This document shows, one piece after another, positions 1-7,843 of a DNA stretch of 64,000 nucleotides. This stretch comes from JBGTGG01 sp964398945 (GTDB lineage: Bacteria > Bacteroidota > Bacteroidia > Cytophagales > Cyclobacteriaceae), in assembly GCA_964398945.1 (NCBI GenBank), contig CAYNOT010000009.1, positions 62,001-126,000 of the forward strand, given 5' to 3'. Both the position numbers and the translations under genes were made by a program. Below the pieces are notes generated by a model. That model was not told where the DNA came from, did no database searches, and saw only the letters and a list, made by a program, of their open reading frames with translations. Each line of letters starts with the position of its first letter. Position 1 is the first letter of the stretch.

Positions 1-77
1 CCTTTTGGCAATGCATACTGTGCTGAAGCAAGGTTCCATCCGGCAACTAAAAGGACTAACAAGATTATCTTTTTCAT
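1..77 (-). CDS. secreted protein, N-terminal fragment only
   Basis: The reverse strand opens with ATG at 77 and stays open to the window edge (25 codons). It encodes a classic signal peptide: Met-Lys-Lys, a run of Ile/Leu/Val, then a signal peptidase I site ASA|Q at about residue 19. Only the export signal is visible, so the mature function cannot be stated. The gene reads away from oxyR; the 232 bases between them show no clear gene. Confidence 0.6.
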   Translation of the reverse strand, partial: MKKIILLVLLVAGWNLASAQYALPK

Positions 78-309
78 TTTTCCAAGTTTGATATGAATGT
101 ATTTGTTGTGGTGAGAAGAGGAAATAATGTGCCAGTGAAGGAAAGGTTGACTTCCCGGCTTTAATGTGATAGCCAAACTTTTAAGGTGAGGAAATTAATC
201 TACAGTTTGAGTAAGGTCAACCGTATATCGATGTGATTTTTCCAATTGTTTAATCATTCGGTAGCATTGCCACAGAACAATTACCAACCGTTTTGATTGT
301 TTCTGTAGA

Positions 310-1245
310 CTAGTAATTAATCTCCACCACCTTTTTATTGTTCAGTTTCTGCATTTGTTTCGGTACGATATTCAAAATCTCTTCTTTCAACGTTTTGATC
401 AGTTTTGTTTTGATGTGGTCACGATGCGTAACAATACTTACTTCCCGGGCAGGTCGAGGTTCTTTTAATTGCTTCACCAGTTTTCGTTGCGTTGGACTAA
501 ACTCCATCACGGCCAATTCAGGCAGGATCGTAATCCCATCACTTTTATCGACCATCCGTTTCAGGGTTTCGATGTTTCCGGTTTCATATTGAAAGTGGAA
601 ATCACTTGCTTTCCTCAATTCACATAAGTTTAAAATCTGCGAACGGAAACAATGCCCTTCTTCCAACAACCAAAGTTGGTTGGGGTCAATCTCATTGGCC
701 AACACATATTTTTTATCAAACAAGGCATTCTTCTTTGATACATAGACAAAAAGTTCTTCGTAAAAAAGAATATCTTCCTTAATAGAAGGATCTTTAAGCG
801 GGGTGACTACAATGCCACAATCCATTCGGTTGTTCTTCAACTCATGGATTACTTCTTCAGTGATAGTCTCTTTAATGATCAGGTTTAGGTGCGGATATTT
901 TTCACGCATGTATTTATAAAGCGGTGGCAACAGATAAGGTGCAAGTGTAGGAATGATCCCAATCCGCAATTCCCCTGTGAGCGTATCTTTCTGATCGCTG
1001 ATCAGTTGTTTGATCATGTGGGATTCGCGCAGCGTAACACGTGCCTGTGCAATAATACTGGCCCCAATCTCTGTCGGGATCACGGGCTGCTTTGTACGGT
1101 CAAATATCTTCACACCGAGCTCTTCTTCAAGCTTTTGTATTTGCATACTTAATGTGGGCTGTGTGACAAAACATTTGTCGGACGCCAACACAAATTGGCG
1201 GTACGTGTCCAGTGCAACAATGTATTCGAGTTGGGTAAGTGTCAT
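310..1245 (-). CDS. oxyR: LysR-type peroxide sensor OxyR
   Basis: 311 residues, the normal length for a LysR-type regulator. Residues 1-60 form the winged helix-turn-helix and about 90-300 the effector domain. The peroxide-sensing cysteines are present at exactly the E. coli OxyR positions, C199 and C208, in the context EEGHCFRSQILNLC. In the family, H2O2 oxidises these to a disulfide and the protein then activates antioxidant promoters. It is transcribed divergently from katG with about 120 bases between the coding regions, the usual arrangement for a regulator acting on its neighbour and on itself. I am confident of the OxyR rather than generic LysR call because of the cysteine pair and the katG neighbour. 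Confidence 0.95.
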   Translation of the reverse strand: MTLTQLEYIVALDTYRQFVLASDKCFVTQPTLSMQIQKLEEELGVKIFDRTKQPVIPTEIGASIIAQARVTLRESHMIKQLISDQKDTLTGELRIGIIPTLAPYLLPPLYKYMREKYPHLNLIIKETITEEVIHELKNNRMDCGIVVTPLKDPSIKEDILFYEELFVYVSKKNALFDKKYVLANEIDPNQLWLLEEGHCFRSQILNLCELRKASDFHFQYETGNIETLKRMVDKSDGITILPELAVMEFSPTQRKLVKQLKEPRPAREVSIVTHRDHIKTKLIKTLKEEILNIVPKQMQKLNNKKVVEINY

Positions 1246-1258
1246 AGATATAAACTAT

Positions 1259-1294
1259 ATGATCATAAAAATAATCAATTTGATTTATTATCAT
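1259..1294. promoter_or_regulatory. candidate OxyR operator, imperfect dyad
   Basis: An AT-rich dyad lies between oxyR and katG. It begins ATGAT and ends ATCAT, with the core AATCA-att-TGATT. It overlaps the katG -33 element and sits just upstream of the oxyR start, so one bound regulator could affect both promoters. The symmetry is seen directly; assignment to OxyR is inferred from position. Confidence 0.45.
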
Positions 1295-1310
1295 AACTGT
1301 TGTAATCTTG
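1279..1310 (+). promoter_or_regulatory. katG promoter, Bacteroidetes -33/-7 type
   Basis: TTTG at 1279-1282, a 20-base spacer, then TAATCTTG at 1303-1310, which matches the Bacteroidetes consensus TTTG/TAnnTTTG with one mismatch. It would give a leader of about 50 bases before the katG start at 1368. Confidence 0.55.
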
Positions 1311-1367
1311 AAAACCCAATTAAACCGGAACTCAAAATTTAGTATAACCAATAAATTACAAAGCAAG

Positions 1368-3632
1368 ATGGCAGATCAAAAAAACGATGGAGCGAAGTGC
1401 CCGTTTAACCACGGAAGTACACCAAAGCAAACCGCAGGAGGCGGTACATCAAACCGTGACTGGTGGCCTAACCAGTTGAATGTGAACATTCTTCGTCAAC
1501 ATTCATCCCTATCCGACCCAATGGATGAAGAATTTAATTACGCGGAGGCGTTCAAAAGCCTCGACTATGAAGGCTTGAAGAAAGACCTTCATGCATTGAT
1601 GACCGATTCGCAGGAGTGGTGGCCTGCAGATTTTGGCCACTACGGTCCCTTGTTTATCCGTATGGCCTGGCATTCAGCAGGGACCTACCGCACCGGTGAT
1701 GGACGCGGTGGTGCCGGATCCGGTCAACAACGTTTTGCCCCCCTCAATAGCTGGCCCGACAACGTGAGCCTTGACAAAGCACGCAGGCTCCTTTGGCCGA
1801 TCAAACAAAAATATGGTCGCAAAATTTCCTGGGCAGATCTGATGATCCTTACCGGAAATGTTGCATTGGAATCGATGGGCTTCAAGACCTTCGGTTTTGC
1901 CGGTGGCCGCGAAGATGTATGGGAACCGGAACAGGATGTTTACTGGGGATCAGAAAACACCTGGTTGGGTGGCGATGTTCGCTATGCACATGGATCAGAA
2001 GGTGTACCAAAAGCAGGTGGTGTTGTCTCCTCTGATGATGATGCCGATGGAAAAATCCATGATCGGAATTTGGAGAATCCGTTGGCTGCCGTGCAGATGG
2101 GTTTGATCTATGTGAACCCTGAAGGGCCTGATGGAAATCCCGACCCTATTGCAGCTGCCAAAGATATTCGGGAGACATTCAAACGCATGGCGATGAATGA
2201 CGAAGAAACTGTAGCCCTTATTGCTGGTGGCCACTCTTTTGGTAAAACACATGGCGCTGCCCCGGCAACCCATGTGGGTGTTGAGCCGGAAGCGGCCACT
2301 ATTGAAGAACAAGGATTTGGTTGGAGGAGTAGCTTCGGATCAGGTGTTGGTGCCGATGCAATTACCAGCGGCCTTGAAGTTACCTGGACAACCACTCCTA
2401 CAAAATGGAGCAATAATTTTTTTGAGAACTTGTTCGGCTTCGAATGGGAGCTAACAAAAAGCCCTGCGGGTGCACATCAATGGAAGCCAAAAGGTGGCGC
2501 GGGTGCTGGCATTATTCCAGATGCTTTTGACCCGTCAAAAAACCAGGAGCCAAGGATGTTGACAACCGATCTTTCCTTGCGCTTAGATCCTGCCTATGAA
2601 AAAATATCAAGGCATTTTCTTGAAAACCCTGACGCCTTTGCGGATGCATTTGCCCGCGCCTGGTATAAGTTGACACACCGTGACATGGGACCGGTTTCGC
2701 GTTATCTTGGACCTGAGGTTCCGAAAGAAGAATTGATCTGGCAAGATCCTATTCCGGCTGTTTCGCACGAAGTGATCAATGATAAAGATATCGCAGAACT
2801 GAAAACGAAAATCCTTGCCTCGGGATTGTCGGTAGCTGAATTGGTTTCTACCGCCTGGGCTTCTGCTTCCACTTTCCGTGGATCGGACAAGCGGGGAGGT
2901 GCCAATGGTGCGCGTGTTCGGTTGGCCCCGCAAAAAAGTTGGGAAGTCAACAACCCTGCACAATTGTCGAAAGTATTGGGGAAACTGGAAGGGGTTCAAA
3001 AGGAATTCGGAAAACCAGTTTCTATTGCCGACTTGATTGTGCTGGCAGGATGTGCCGGTGTCGAGAAGGCAGCAAAAAATGCCGGACACAATATTACCGT
3101 TCCTTTTACACCGGGAAGGGCCGATGCGTCACAAGAACAAACAGATGTTGAAGCATTTGAAGTACTTGAACCAATCGCTGATGGCTTCCGCAATTACCAG
3201 AAAGGCGCGTATACCATTCCTTCAGAAACGTTGTTGATCGATAAAGCTCAATTACTTACGCTGACTGCTCCTGAGATGACCGTTCTTGTGGGTGGTATGC
3301 GTGTGTTGAATACAAACTTCGATCAATCGAAGCATGGTGTGTTCACCAAAAACCCTGAAGCGCTGACCAATGATTTCTTTGTGAATTTACTGGATATGAG
3401 CACCGTTTGGAAAGCTACTTCAGATGCACAAACTGTATTTGAAGGTCGTGATCGCAAAACGGGGGAAGTAAAGTGGACGGGTACTCGGGCTGATCTTATC
3501 TTCGGTTCCAATTCAGAACTTCGCGCACTTGCCGAAGTGTATGGATGTGAAGATTCAAAAGAGAAGTTTGTCCGCGACTTTGTTGTGGCATGGGACAAAG
3601 TGATGAACCTGGATCGGTTTGACTTAGCGTAA
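1368..3632 (+). CDS. katG: catalase-peroxidase KatG
   Basis: Bifunctional haem enzyme that removes H2O2 by catalase and peroxidase chemistry. I chose the ATG at 1368 (754 residues, starting MADQKNDGAKCPF), because the in-frame ATG at 1308 lies inside the predicted promoter. Distal-pocket residues R98, W101 and H102 (FIRMAWHSAGTYR) and the proximal haem ligand H289 (AGGHSFGKTHG) are present. So are the three residues of the Met-Tyr-Trp adduct needed for catalase activity: W101, Y248 (LIYVNPEGPDG) and M274 (KRMAMND). The C-terminal half is the usual inactive duplicated peroxidase domain. Expression is likely induced by the divergent OxyR. A strong terminator follows. Confidence 0.98.
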   Translation: MADQKNDGAKCPFNHGSTPKQTAGGGTSNRDWWPNQLNVNILRQHSSLSDPMDEEFNYAEAFKSLDYEGLKKDLHALMTDSQEWWPADFGHYGPLFIRMAWHSAGTYRTGDGRGGAGSGQQRFAPLNSWPDNVSLDKARRLLWPIKQKYGRKISWADLMILTGNVALESMGFKTFGFAGGREDVWEPEQDVYWGSENTWLGGDVRYAHGSEGVPKAGGVVSSDDDADGKIHDRNLENPLAAVQMGLIYVNPEGPDGNPDPIAAAKDIRETFKRMAMNDEETVALIAGGHSFGKTHGAAPATHVGVEPEAATIEEQGFGWRSSFGSGVGADAITSGLEVTWTTTPTKWSNNFFENLFGFEWELTKSPAGAHQWKPKGGAGAGIIPDAFDPSKNQEPRMLTTDLSLRLDPAYEKISRHFLENPDAFADAFARAWYKLTHRDMGPVSRYLGPEVPKEELIWQDPIPAVSHEVINDKDIAELKTKILASGLSVAELVSTAWASASTFRGSDKRGGANGARVRLAPQKSWEVNNPAQLSKVLGKLEGVQKEFGKPVSIADLIVLAGCAGVEKAAKNAGHNITVPFTPGRADASQEQTDVEAFEVLEPIADGFRNYQKGAYTIPSETLLIDKAQLLTLTAPEMTVLVGGMRVLNTNFDQSKHGVFTKNPEALTNDFFVNLLDMSTVWKATSDAQTVFEGRDRKTGEVKWTGTRADLIFGSNSELRALAEVYGCEDSKEKFVRDFVVAWDKVMNLDRFDLA

Positions 3633-3652
3633 ATAAAAATTCATATTACAAC

Positions 3653-3686
3653 AAAAAAGGTGGCTTGTGAACGGGCCACCTTTTTT
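3653..3686. terminator. bidirectional Rho-independent terminator
   Basis: A 12-bp perfect stem (AAAAAAGGTGGC at 3653-3664 pairing with 3675-3686) around a 10-base loop, with A-tract and T-tract on its two sides. It ends katG and can also end the convergent aldo/keto reductase gene. Confidence 0.85.
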
Positions 3687-3692
3687 AGTATG

Positions 3693-4598
3693 TCAAGCAT
3701 TGATCAACTCAATCATCTTTTTTCGGTGTGCTTCATCCGGCAACCTGCCAACTCCTGCACTAAGGTTATCCATCATGTGACCAAGTTTGGAGGTGCCCGG
3801 AATCACGCACGTGACAGCAGGATTTGCAAGAATGAATTTCAAGAAAAAACACCCCCAACTTGTACAATCAAATTCCTTTGTCCATTCCGGAAGTCCTTTA
3901 TTGGCAACACGCTCAAATAAACCACCACCACCAAACGGTTGGTTTACGATCACGGCAACGTTTCGTTCTTGTGCAATTTTAAAAAGGCTATTGGCAGCAT
4001 GCTGGTTATCAATGGAGTAATTTACCTGGACAAAGTCGATCGGGTTCTTTCGAATAATACTTTCCAATTGGCTGTGTGCTGTATCGGTATAATGCGTGAT
4101 CCCGATGTATCGGATTCTCCCTTCCTCTTTCCATTGTTGGAGTGTTTTAAAATGCGTTTCAAAATCAACTAAATTATGAACCTGCATTAAGTCCATTTGT
4201 TCGCGGTGCATCAATTCAAATGATGTCTTCATTTGTTGTATCCCTGCTTCACGACCGGATGTCCAAACTTTGGTTGCCATGAACAATTTTTTGTTGATGC
4301 CCAATTCAGCAGACAATTCACCCACTACCTGTTCGGAACGACCATACATGGGTGAACTATCAACCACACTACCACCTTGTGTTACCAATTGTGTTAGTAC
4401 TTCCTTTAACGGTTTTCTGTCTTTTTCTAAACCCCCCACATCAAAGGTTATCCAGGTACCAATTCCTACCACGGGCAATTCTTCACCTGAAACAGGGATT
4501 TTCCGCTTCATGATTTGATCGTTTTGAAAGGTCCAGCCAGCCGTTGTGGCCACAAAGCCAAGCGCTGCCAATGAATACATGTGCTCTCTCCTGTTCAT
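3693..4598 (-). CDS. aldo/keto reductase with Tat-like leader
   Basis: 301 residues. The N terminus NRREHMYSLAALGF looks like a twin-arginine leader, followed by a hydrophobic stretch to about residue 22, so export of a folded, cofactor-loaded enzyme is plausible. The AKR catalytic tetrad is all visible: D80, Y85 (SSPMYGRSE), K110 (MATKVW) and H141 (MQVHNL). The family reduces carbonyls with NADPH; the substrate is unknown. The gene is convergent with katG and shares its terminator. The C terminus runs to the standard length, so it appears intact. Confidence 0.88.
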   Translation of the reverse strand: MNRREHMYSLAALGFVATTAGWTFQNDQIMKRKIPVSGEELPVVGIGTWITFDVGGLEKDRKPLKEVLTQLVTQGGSVVDSSPMYGRSEQVVGELSAELGINKKLFMATKVWTSGREAGIQQMKTSFELMHREQMDLMQVHNLVDFETHFKTLQQWKEEGRIRYIGITHYTDTAHSQLESIIRKNPIDFVQVNYSIDNQHAANSLFKIAQERNVAVIVNQPFGGGGLFERVANKGLPEWTKEFDCTSWGCFFLKFILANPAVTCVIPGTSKLGHMMDNLSAGVGRLPDEAHRKKMIELINA

Positions 4599-4735
4599 TA
4601 CACAACGAATTTAGGAATTTTAGAATTAAGGGTTACAAATGCAGCAAGCTGCATTACGAGCACAGAAATGCTCAACCGCACGTTTGATAGATCAGGTTTC
4701 ACTACAAGCAACCCTGATCAGGATTAAATCCTTTT

Positions 4736-4766
4736 TTTGATAAAACAAGTGCGTTCTCTATTTTTG
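4736..4766 (+). promoter_or_regulatory. consensus Bacteroidetes promoter for micro-ORF/CHASE2 operon
   Basis: TTTG at 4736-4739, a 19-base spacer, then TATTTTTG at 4759-4766: a full match to TTTG/TAnnTTTG. A 10-bp palindrome CCTGATCAGG at 4713-4722 lies just upstream and could be an operator. Transcription would begin about 30 bases before the ATG at 4802. Confidence 0.65.
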
Positions 4767-4801
4767 ATGGATCAAGTATCTTATCGTTTTAACCAATACT
4801 T

Positions 4802-4912
4802 ATGAGTTTCGGAACTAGGCTAAGCACTGAAGAACAAAAACGGTATTCTCCCTGCTGGATGCTTTTCTTAGGGACACCAAAAACCCGTAAAGGCTTACGC
4901 TTCCTAAAATGA
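4802..4912 (+). CDS. 36-residue small ORF coupled to CHASE2 gene
   Basis: An ATG at 4802 opens a 36-codon frame whose TGA (4910-4912) overlaps the ATG (4909) of the next gene as ATGA, the hallmark of translational coupling. The product is basic at its C terminus (TPKTRKGLRFLK) and has no recognisable domain. It could be a real micro-protein or a leader that sets translation of the CHASE2 gene. The strong promoter upstream and the exact overlap support translation; sequence alone gives no function. Confidence 0.45.
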   Translation: MSFGTRLSTEEQKRYSPCWMLFLGTPKTRKGLRFLK

Positions 4913-5943
4913 TTTTAAAGAAAATCGCAATACCGTTTGTGGTTGGTCTATCTATCCTTGTTATTATCAAGGTAAGTAATTTTCAAAACCCCATTCCATT
5001 TCTTACAAATGAATTCTACATCTCCTATTATCAGGGTTCAAAAGAACAAATAAAAAACCCGGATATTTTCATCGTAAACATTAAGAATTTTCCACTAGAT
5101 GTGGTTAAAGGTCAAATCGAGATACTTTCATATCATGACCCGAAAGTAATTGCTGTTGATAACTTTCAATGGGATAGTACAGAATTAATTAGAGACAGCC
5201 TCATTCACTTTACAAATTTGGTTCTTCCAATTGTTTTCAATGGTACTGCAATAAACTATTCGATAAACAACTTTACCGAAGACTCAGCTCAGTATGGATT
5301 TGTAAATCTTGATGGATCGGTGAAATTTAGGCCTTTTAAAGAAATAAATGGTAACGTATATCCATTCTTTGCCACTAAAATCATTGAACTATACGATATC
5401 GATCTTTACGAAAAACTATCCAAACGAAATATTGATAGTGAAATAATCAACTATAATGGCAACACCTTTCAGTTTGAATATCTTGACGATTTACTTCAAT
5501 CATCTCCGAGCGATTTAGAAGTTATTAAAGATAAAATCGTGCTAGTGGGGTACACTGGACAACACCTGCCAGTATCAACAGACGATGTGGATGTACACAC
5601 TACTCCACGTTCATTAATGTATGGAACTGTTCTTTTGGCGAATATCCTAAATACGATGATGGGCAACTACATCGATCAGCCTAAAATCTATTCTAGCATT
5701 TTTGTAAATCTATTGCTTTGCCTTTTCAATTCCGTTTTTGCTTACAAGATTATAACCAGTACAAAATCCAGCTATCTGATTATTAAGATAGCTCAGCTAC
5801 TTCAAATAGGAGTAGCCTTTATAACTGCTTTATTCACTATTAATAATTTTCAAAATGCTATAGATTTTGAACAAATATTTTATGCTATATTAATCGCCCC
5901 CGAACTTTGCTACTGGTACTTAATGAATTTCGAGATTAAGTGA
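4909..5943 (+). CDS. CHASE2-domain membrane protein without output domain
   Basis: 344 residues. One N-terminal membrane segment (about 5-25) is followed by an extracytoplasmic CHASE2-like domain (about 30-255; hallmark strand DKIVLVGYTG, then a His-Thr-Thr-Pro segment and an MYGTVLLANIL helix). Three further membrane segments run to the C terminus. CHASE2 domains normally feed a cyclase, kinase or phosphodiesterase after the three helices; here the protein stops directly after the last helix (NFEIK). It may signal through a partner or be a truncated receptor. The gene is more AT-rich than its neighbours, which fits an acquired segment. Confidence 0.75.
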   Translation: MILKKIAIPFVVGLSILVIIKVSNFQNPIPFLTNEFYISYYQGSKEQIKNPDIFIVNIKNFPLDVVKGQIEILSYHDPKVIAVDNFQWDSTELIRDSLIHFTNLVLPIVFNGTAINYSINNFTEDSAQYGFVNLDGSVKFRPFKEINGNVYPFFATKIIELYDIDLYEKLSKRNIDSEIINYNGNTFQFEYLDDLLQSSPSDLEVIKDKIVLVGYTGQHLPVSTDDVDVHTTPRSLMYGTVLLANILNTMMGNYIDQPKIYSSIFVNLLLCLFNSVFAYKIITSTKSSYLIIKIAQLLQIGVAFITALFTINNFQNAIDFEQIFYAILIAPELCYWYLMNFEIK

Positions 5944-5951
5944 ATATTTAA

Positions 5952-7136
5952 TCAATATTTTTTAGCCTTTTGATTTAACCTTTTAAGAGAATCAACAGCT
6001 TTTCTTATTGAGTCCATATTTCGAGTATCTCTTCTATTCATTCTTTCTTCTCTATTTGGAAGAGCCTGCCTACCATCACCCTTACGATTGTATCCTCCTG
6101 TATTCTACAAAATTCTTCATTAAGCCAATACCAGTTCTGTTGTCCCTAACGTACTCGCTTGCTCTTTCTTTTAGTGAAGAAAAACTTTCCTCTCGCAATG
6201 ACGATGCTTCGGTCTTAGACTCATTGTCGGTTGCAAATGTCATACCACCATTCATTTTAAAACCCCTAACATTAGTTACTGCGTCATTTCCCCCCTCAAC
6301 ATCAGTCATCGTAGATGGAATATGAAGTGACTCGCCTGCGATATTTGACTGACTAGAGCCAGAAAGACCATCAAAAGTTATAGATTCTTTTGAGGCTATT
6401 GATTCTATCTTCATTTCTACCAACTCGCCACTTTCATTAGTAACTTCAATCACCTTAGTATTGGTTAAATTATAATTGACAGTAACTGAAGCTAAAGTGC
6501 CATCTTTATTAAAGTTACCGACCGTGGAGGATACCGCAACACTTTGAGAAGTCTTTAACACTCTCTCCTTACACCCCTCACACTCTTCTGGGCATCATTC
6601 CATCTGGATCAATAAACCTGACTGGGTTATTATAAGCATATGAATATGGAGACCATCTTCTTGAAACTTCGGAAAGGGGGTCAACGACCATCCAACGAGC
6701 AATACTAGGATCGTACATTCTAGCTTCATAATCTATCCACCCTAAATCCAATTCATCTTGCAACTCCATTCCGTTGTACAGTTAATTGTTCTTCGTTGTG
6801 TTTTCTCGCTGATAAGAATTAAACGACAAACCGAAGGGATAGTAATCGTCACTCTGTTCGATCTTTGTGTGGTGCATGATCTTAAATCATCGAAGGACAC
6901 ATCCTGTATTTTTGTGTTTTCGTTGCTCAGGTAAATATACGAATATCCCAGTTGCTTAACATTTACATGCAAGGCCAGATAATCATGGGATGTGGCCCCT
7001 ACTGAAGTTACCTGGTCAAAGCCAAAGTCCACCATCACATAGTTATTGTCAAATAACACATAATTTAAAAATGCTTTTGGCGCACTCTGGTCTTCAACAT
7101 CACCGGAACCTATCAATGAACCTGCTGCGTAGGTAG
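5952..7136 (-). pseudogene. decayed RHS core with alternative C-terminal tip
   Basis: Read from 7136 downwards, this is a broken copy of the RHS C-terminal region. It starts with a segment homologous to the readable RHS gene at 7844-9388, continues into an RHS core (GWIDYEARMYDPSIARW, then DPDG) and ends in a tip of about 200 residues not shared with that gene. I count four lesions: a 1-base deletion near 6890 (the intact copy has FDDFKIMHH), an in-frame TAA near 6785 just before LYNGMEL, a 1-base loss near 6590 directly after DPDGMMP, and a frame change near 6105. After the last, a protein-like frame runs through NMDSIRKAVDSLKRLNQ to a TGA at 5952. The surrounding genes are intact, so decay is more likely than sequencing error. 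Confidence 0.8.
6837..7136 (-). repeat. diverged direct repeat, copy 1 (RHS segment)
   Basis: About 300 bases that align at high nucleotide identity, with one 1-base gap, to 8814-9114. The match ends abruptly at 7136. It lies in the broken RHS copy. Confidence 0.85.
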
Positions 7137-7152
7137 GGAACTGATCAGTTCC
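7137..7152. repeat. 16-bp perfect palindrome at the homology edge
   Basis: GGAACTGATCAGTTCC begins on the first base after the duplicated RHS segment stops matching copy 2. It could be a scar or target of the rearrangement, or an operator; the sequence does not decide. Confidence 0.7.
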
Positions 7153-7245
7153 AACAATGACTTCAAAAAAAATTATCACCGTGCTGATTCTCTCATGCAT
7201 GGTGAACGATGAACAACACACCAATCTATAGCTGACTATGCATTT

Positions 7246-7839
7246 TCAGGGTAACAGACAGTCTACGTGCTTGGATGCATATTTTTCTAAGTTCTTAAGT
7301 TCCAAAGCTATTTTCTTCTCCCATTTGATTTGGGATTCAGCAATAATTCCGTGGATGGTCTGCTTATCATACTCTGCCTGCATATTTGCAAATTCAAGAT
7401 ATAATTTCTGAATAATAGTGTTAAAAACTTCCTCTGTTGGATTCCAGTTAGTTTTAGGCACATCTTGAATAGCTTTTCTTAATTTACGTGCATACAGTTC
7501 CGCTATGTCAAAATGTAATTGTTCATGTGCCAATAGATAGTTTGAAGTATCCATTGTCCATGCTTCATATCTCTCGAATACGATTCTAATATTATAACTA
7601 AGTACATTATTTTTTTCAACCCGAACAGGGGTTAATTGAAAGGCAGAGGCTGCTTTTAGGTACGAACGATTCTCTTCGTCAGGAATTTTACCTTTGAAGT
7701 CCTCCCATTTCAATTTGTCTTTATTACACCAACATTTTAAACTGTCGGTGTTTTGTGACAGTGTATCCAATGACAGATGAACAAAAAAAACTATTACTAC
7801 AATTAACCTTAACATTTTTCCTATGCGTATTATGGTCAT
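7246..7839 (-). CDS. DUF922-like secreted zincin-type protein
   Basis: 197 residues. A hydrophobic signal (about 9-29, MLRLIVVIVFF...SQ) predicts export. The segment LKWEDFKGKIP and an HExxH motif (H105-E106-Q-L-H109, followed by F-D) match the DUF922 family, predicted secreted Zn-dependent proteases. No activity is known to me for this protein. It starts 4 bases after the RHS/OmpA-like gene stops, so the two are probably cotranscribed. In RHS loci this downstream slot often holds an immunity or effector gene. The start at 7839 could instead be the internal Met at residue 9. Confidence 0.7.
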   Translation of the reverse strand: MTIIRIGKMLRLIVVIVFFVHLSLDTLSQNTDSLKCWCNKDKLKWEDFKGKIPDEENRSYLKAASAFQLTPVRVEKNNVLSYNIRIVFERYEAWTMDTSNYLLAHEQLHFDIAELYARKLRKAIQDVPKTNWNPTEEVFNTIIQKLYLEFANMQAEYDKQTIHGIIAESQIKWEKKIALELKNLEKYASKHVDCLLP

Positions 7840-7843
7840 TGAA

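Noticed and set aside
6742..7224. Stand-alone 160-residue minus-strand ORF
   Set aside because: Its middle is a frameshifted RHS copy and its ends are out-of-frame reading; it is annotated as part of the pseudogene.
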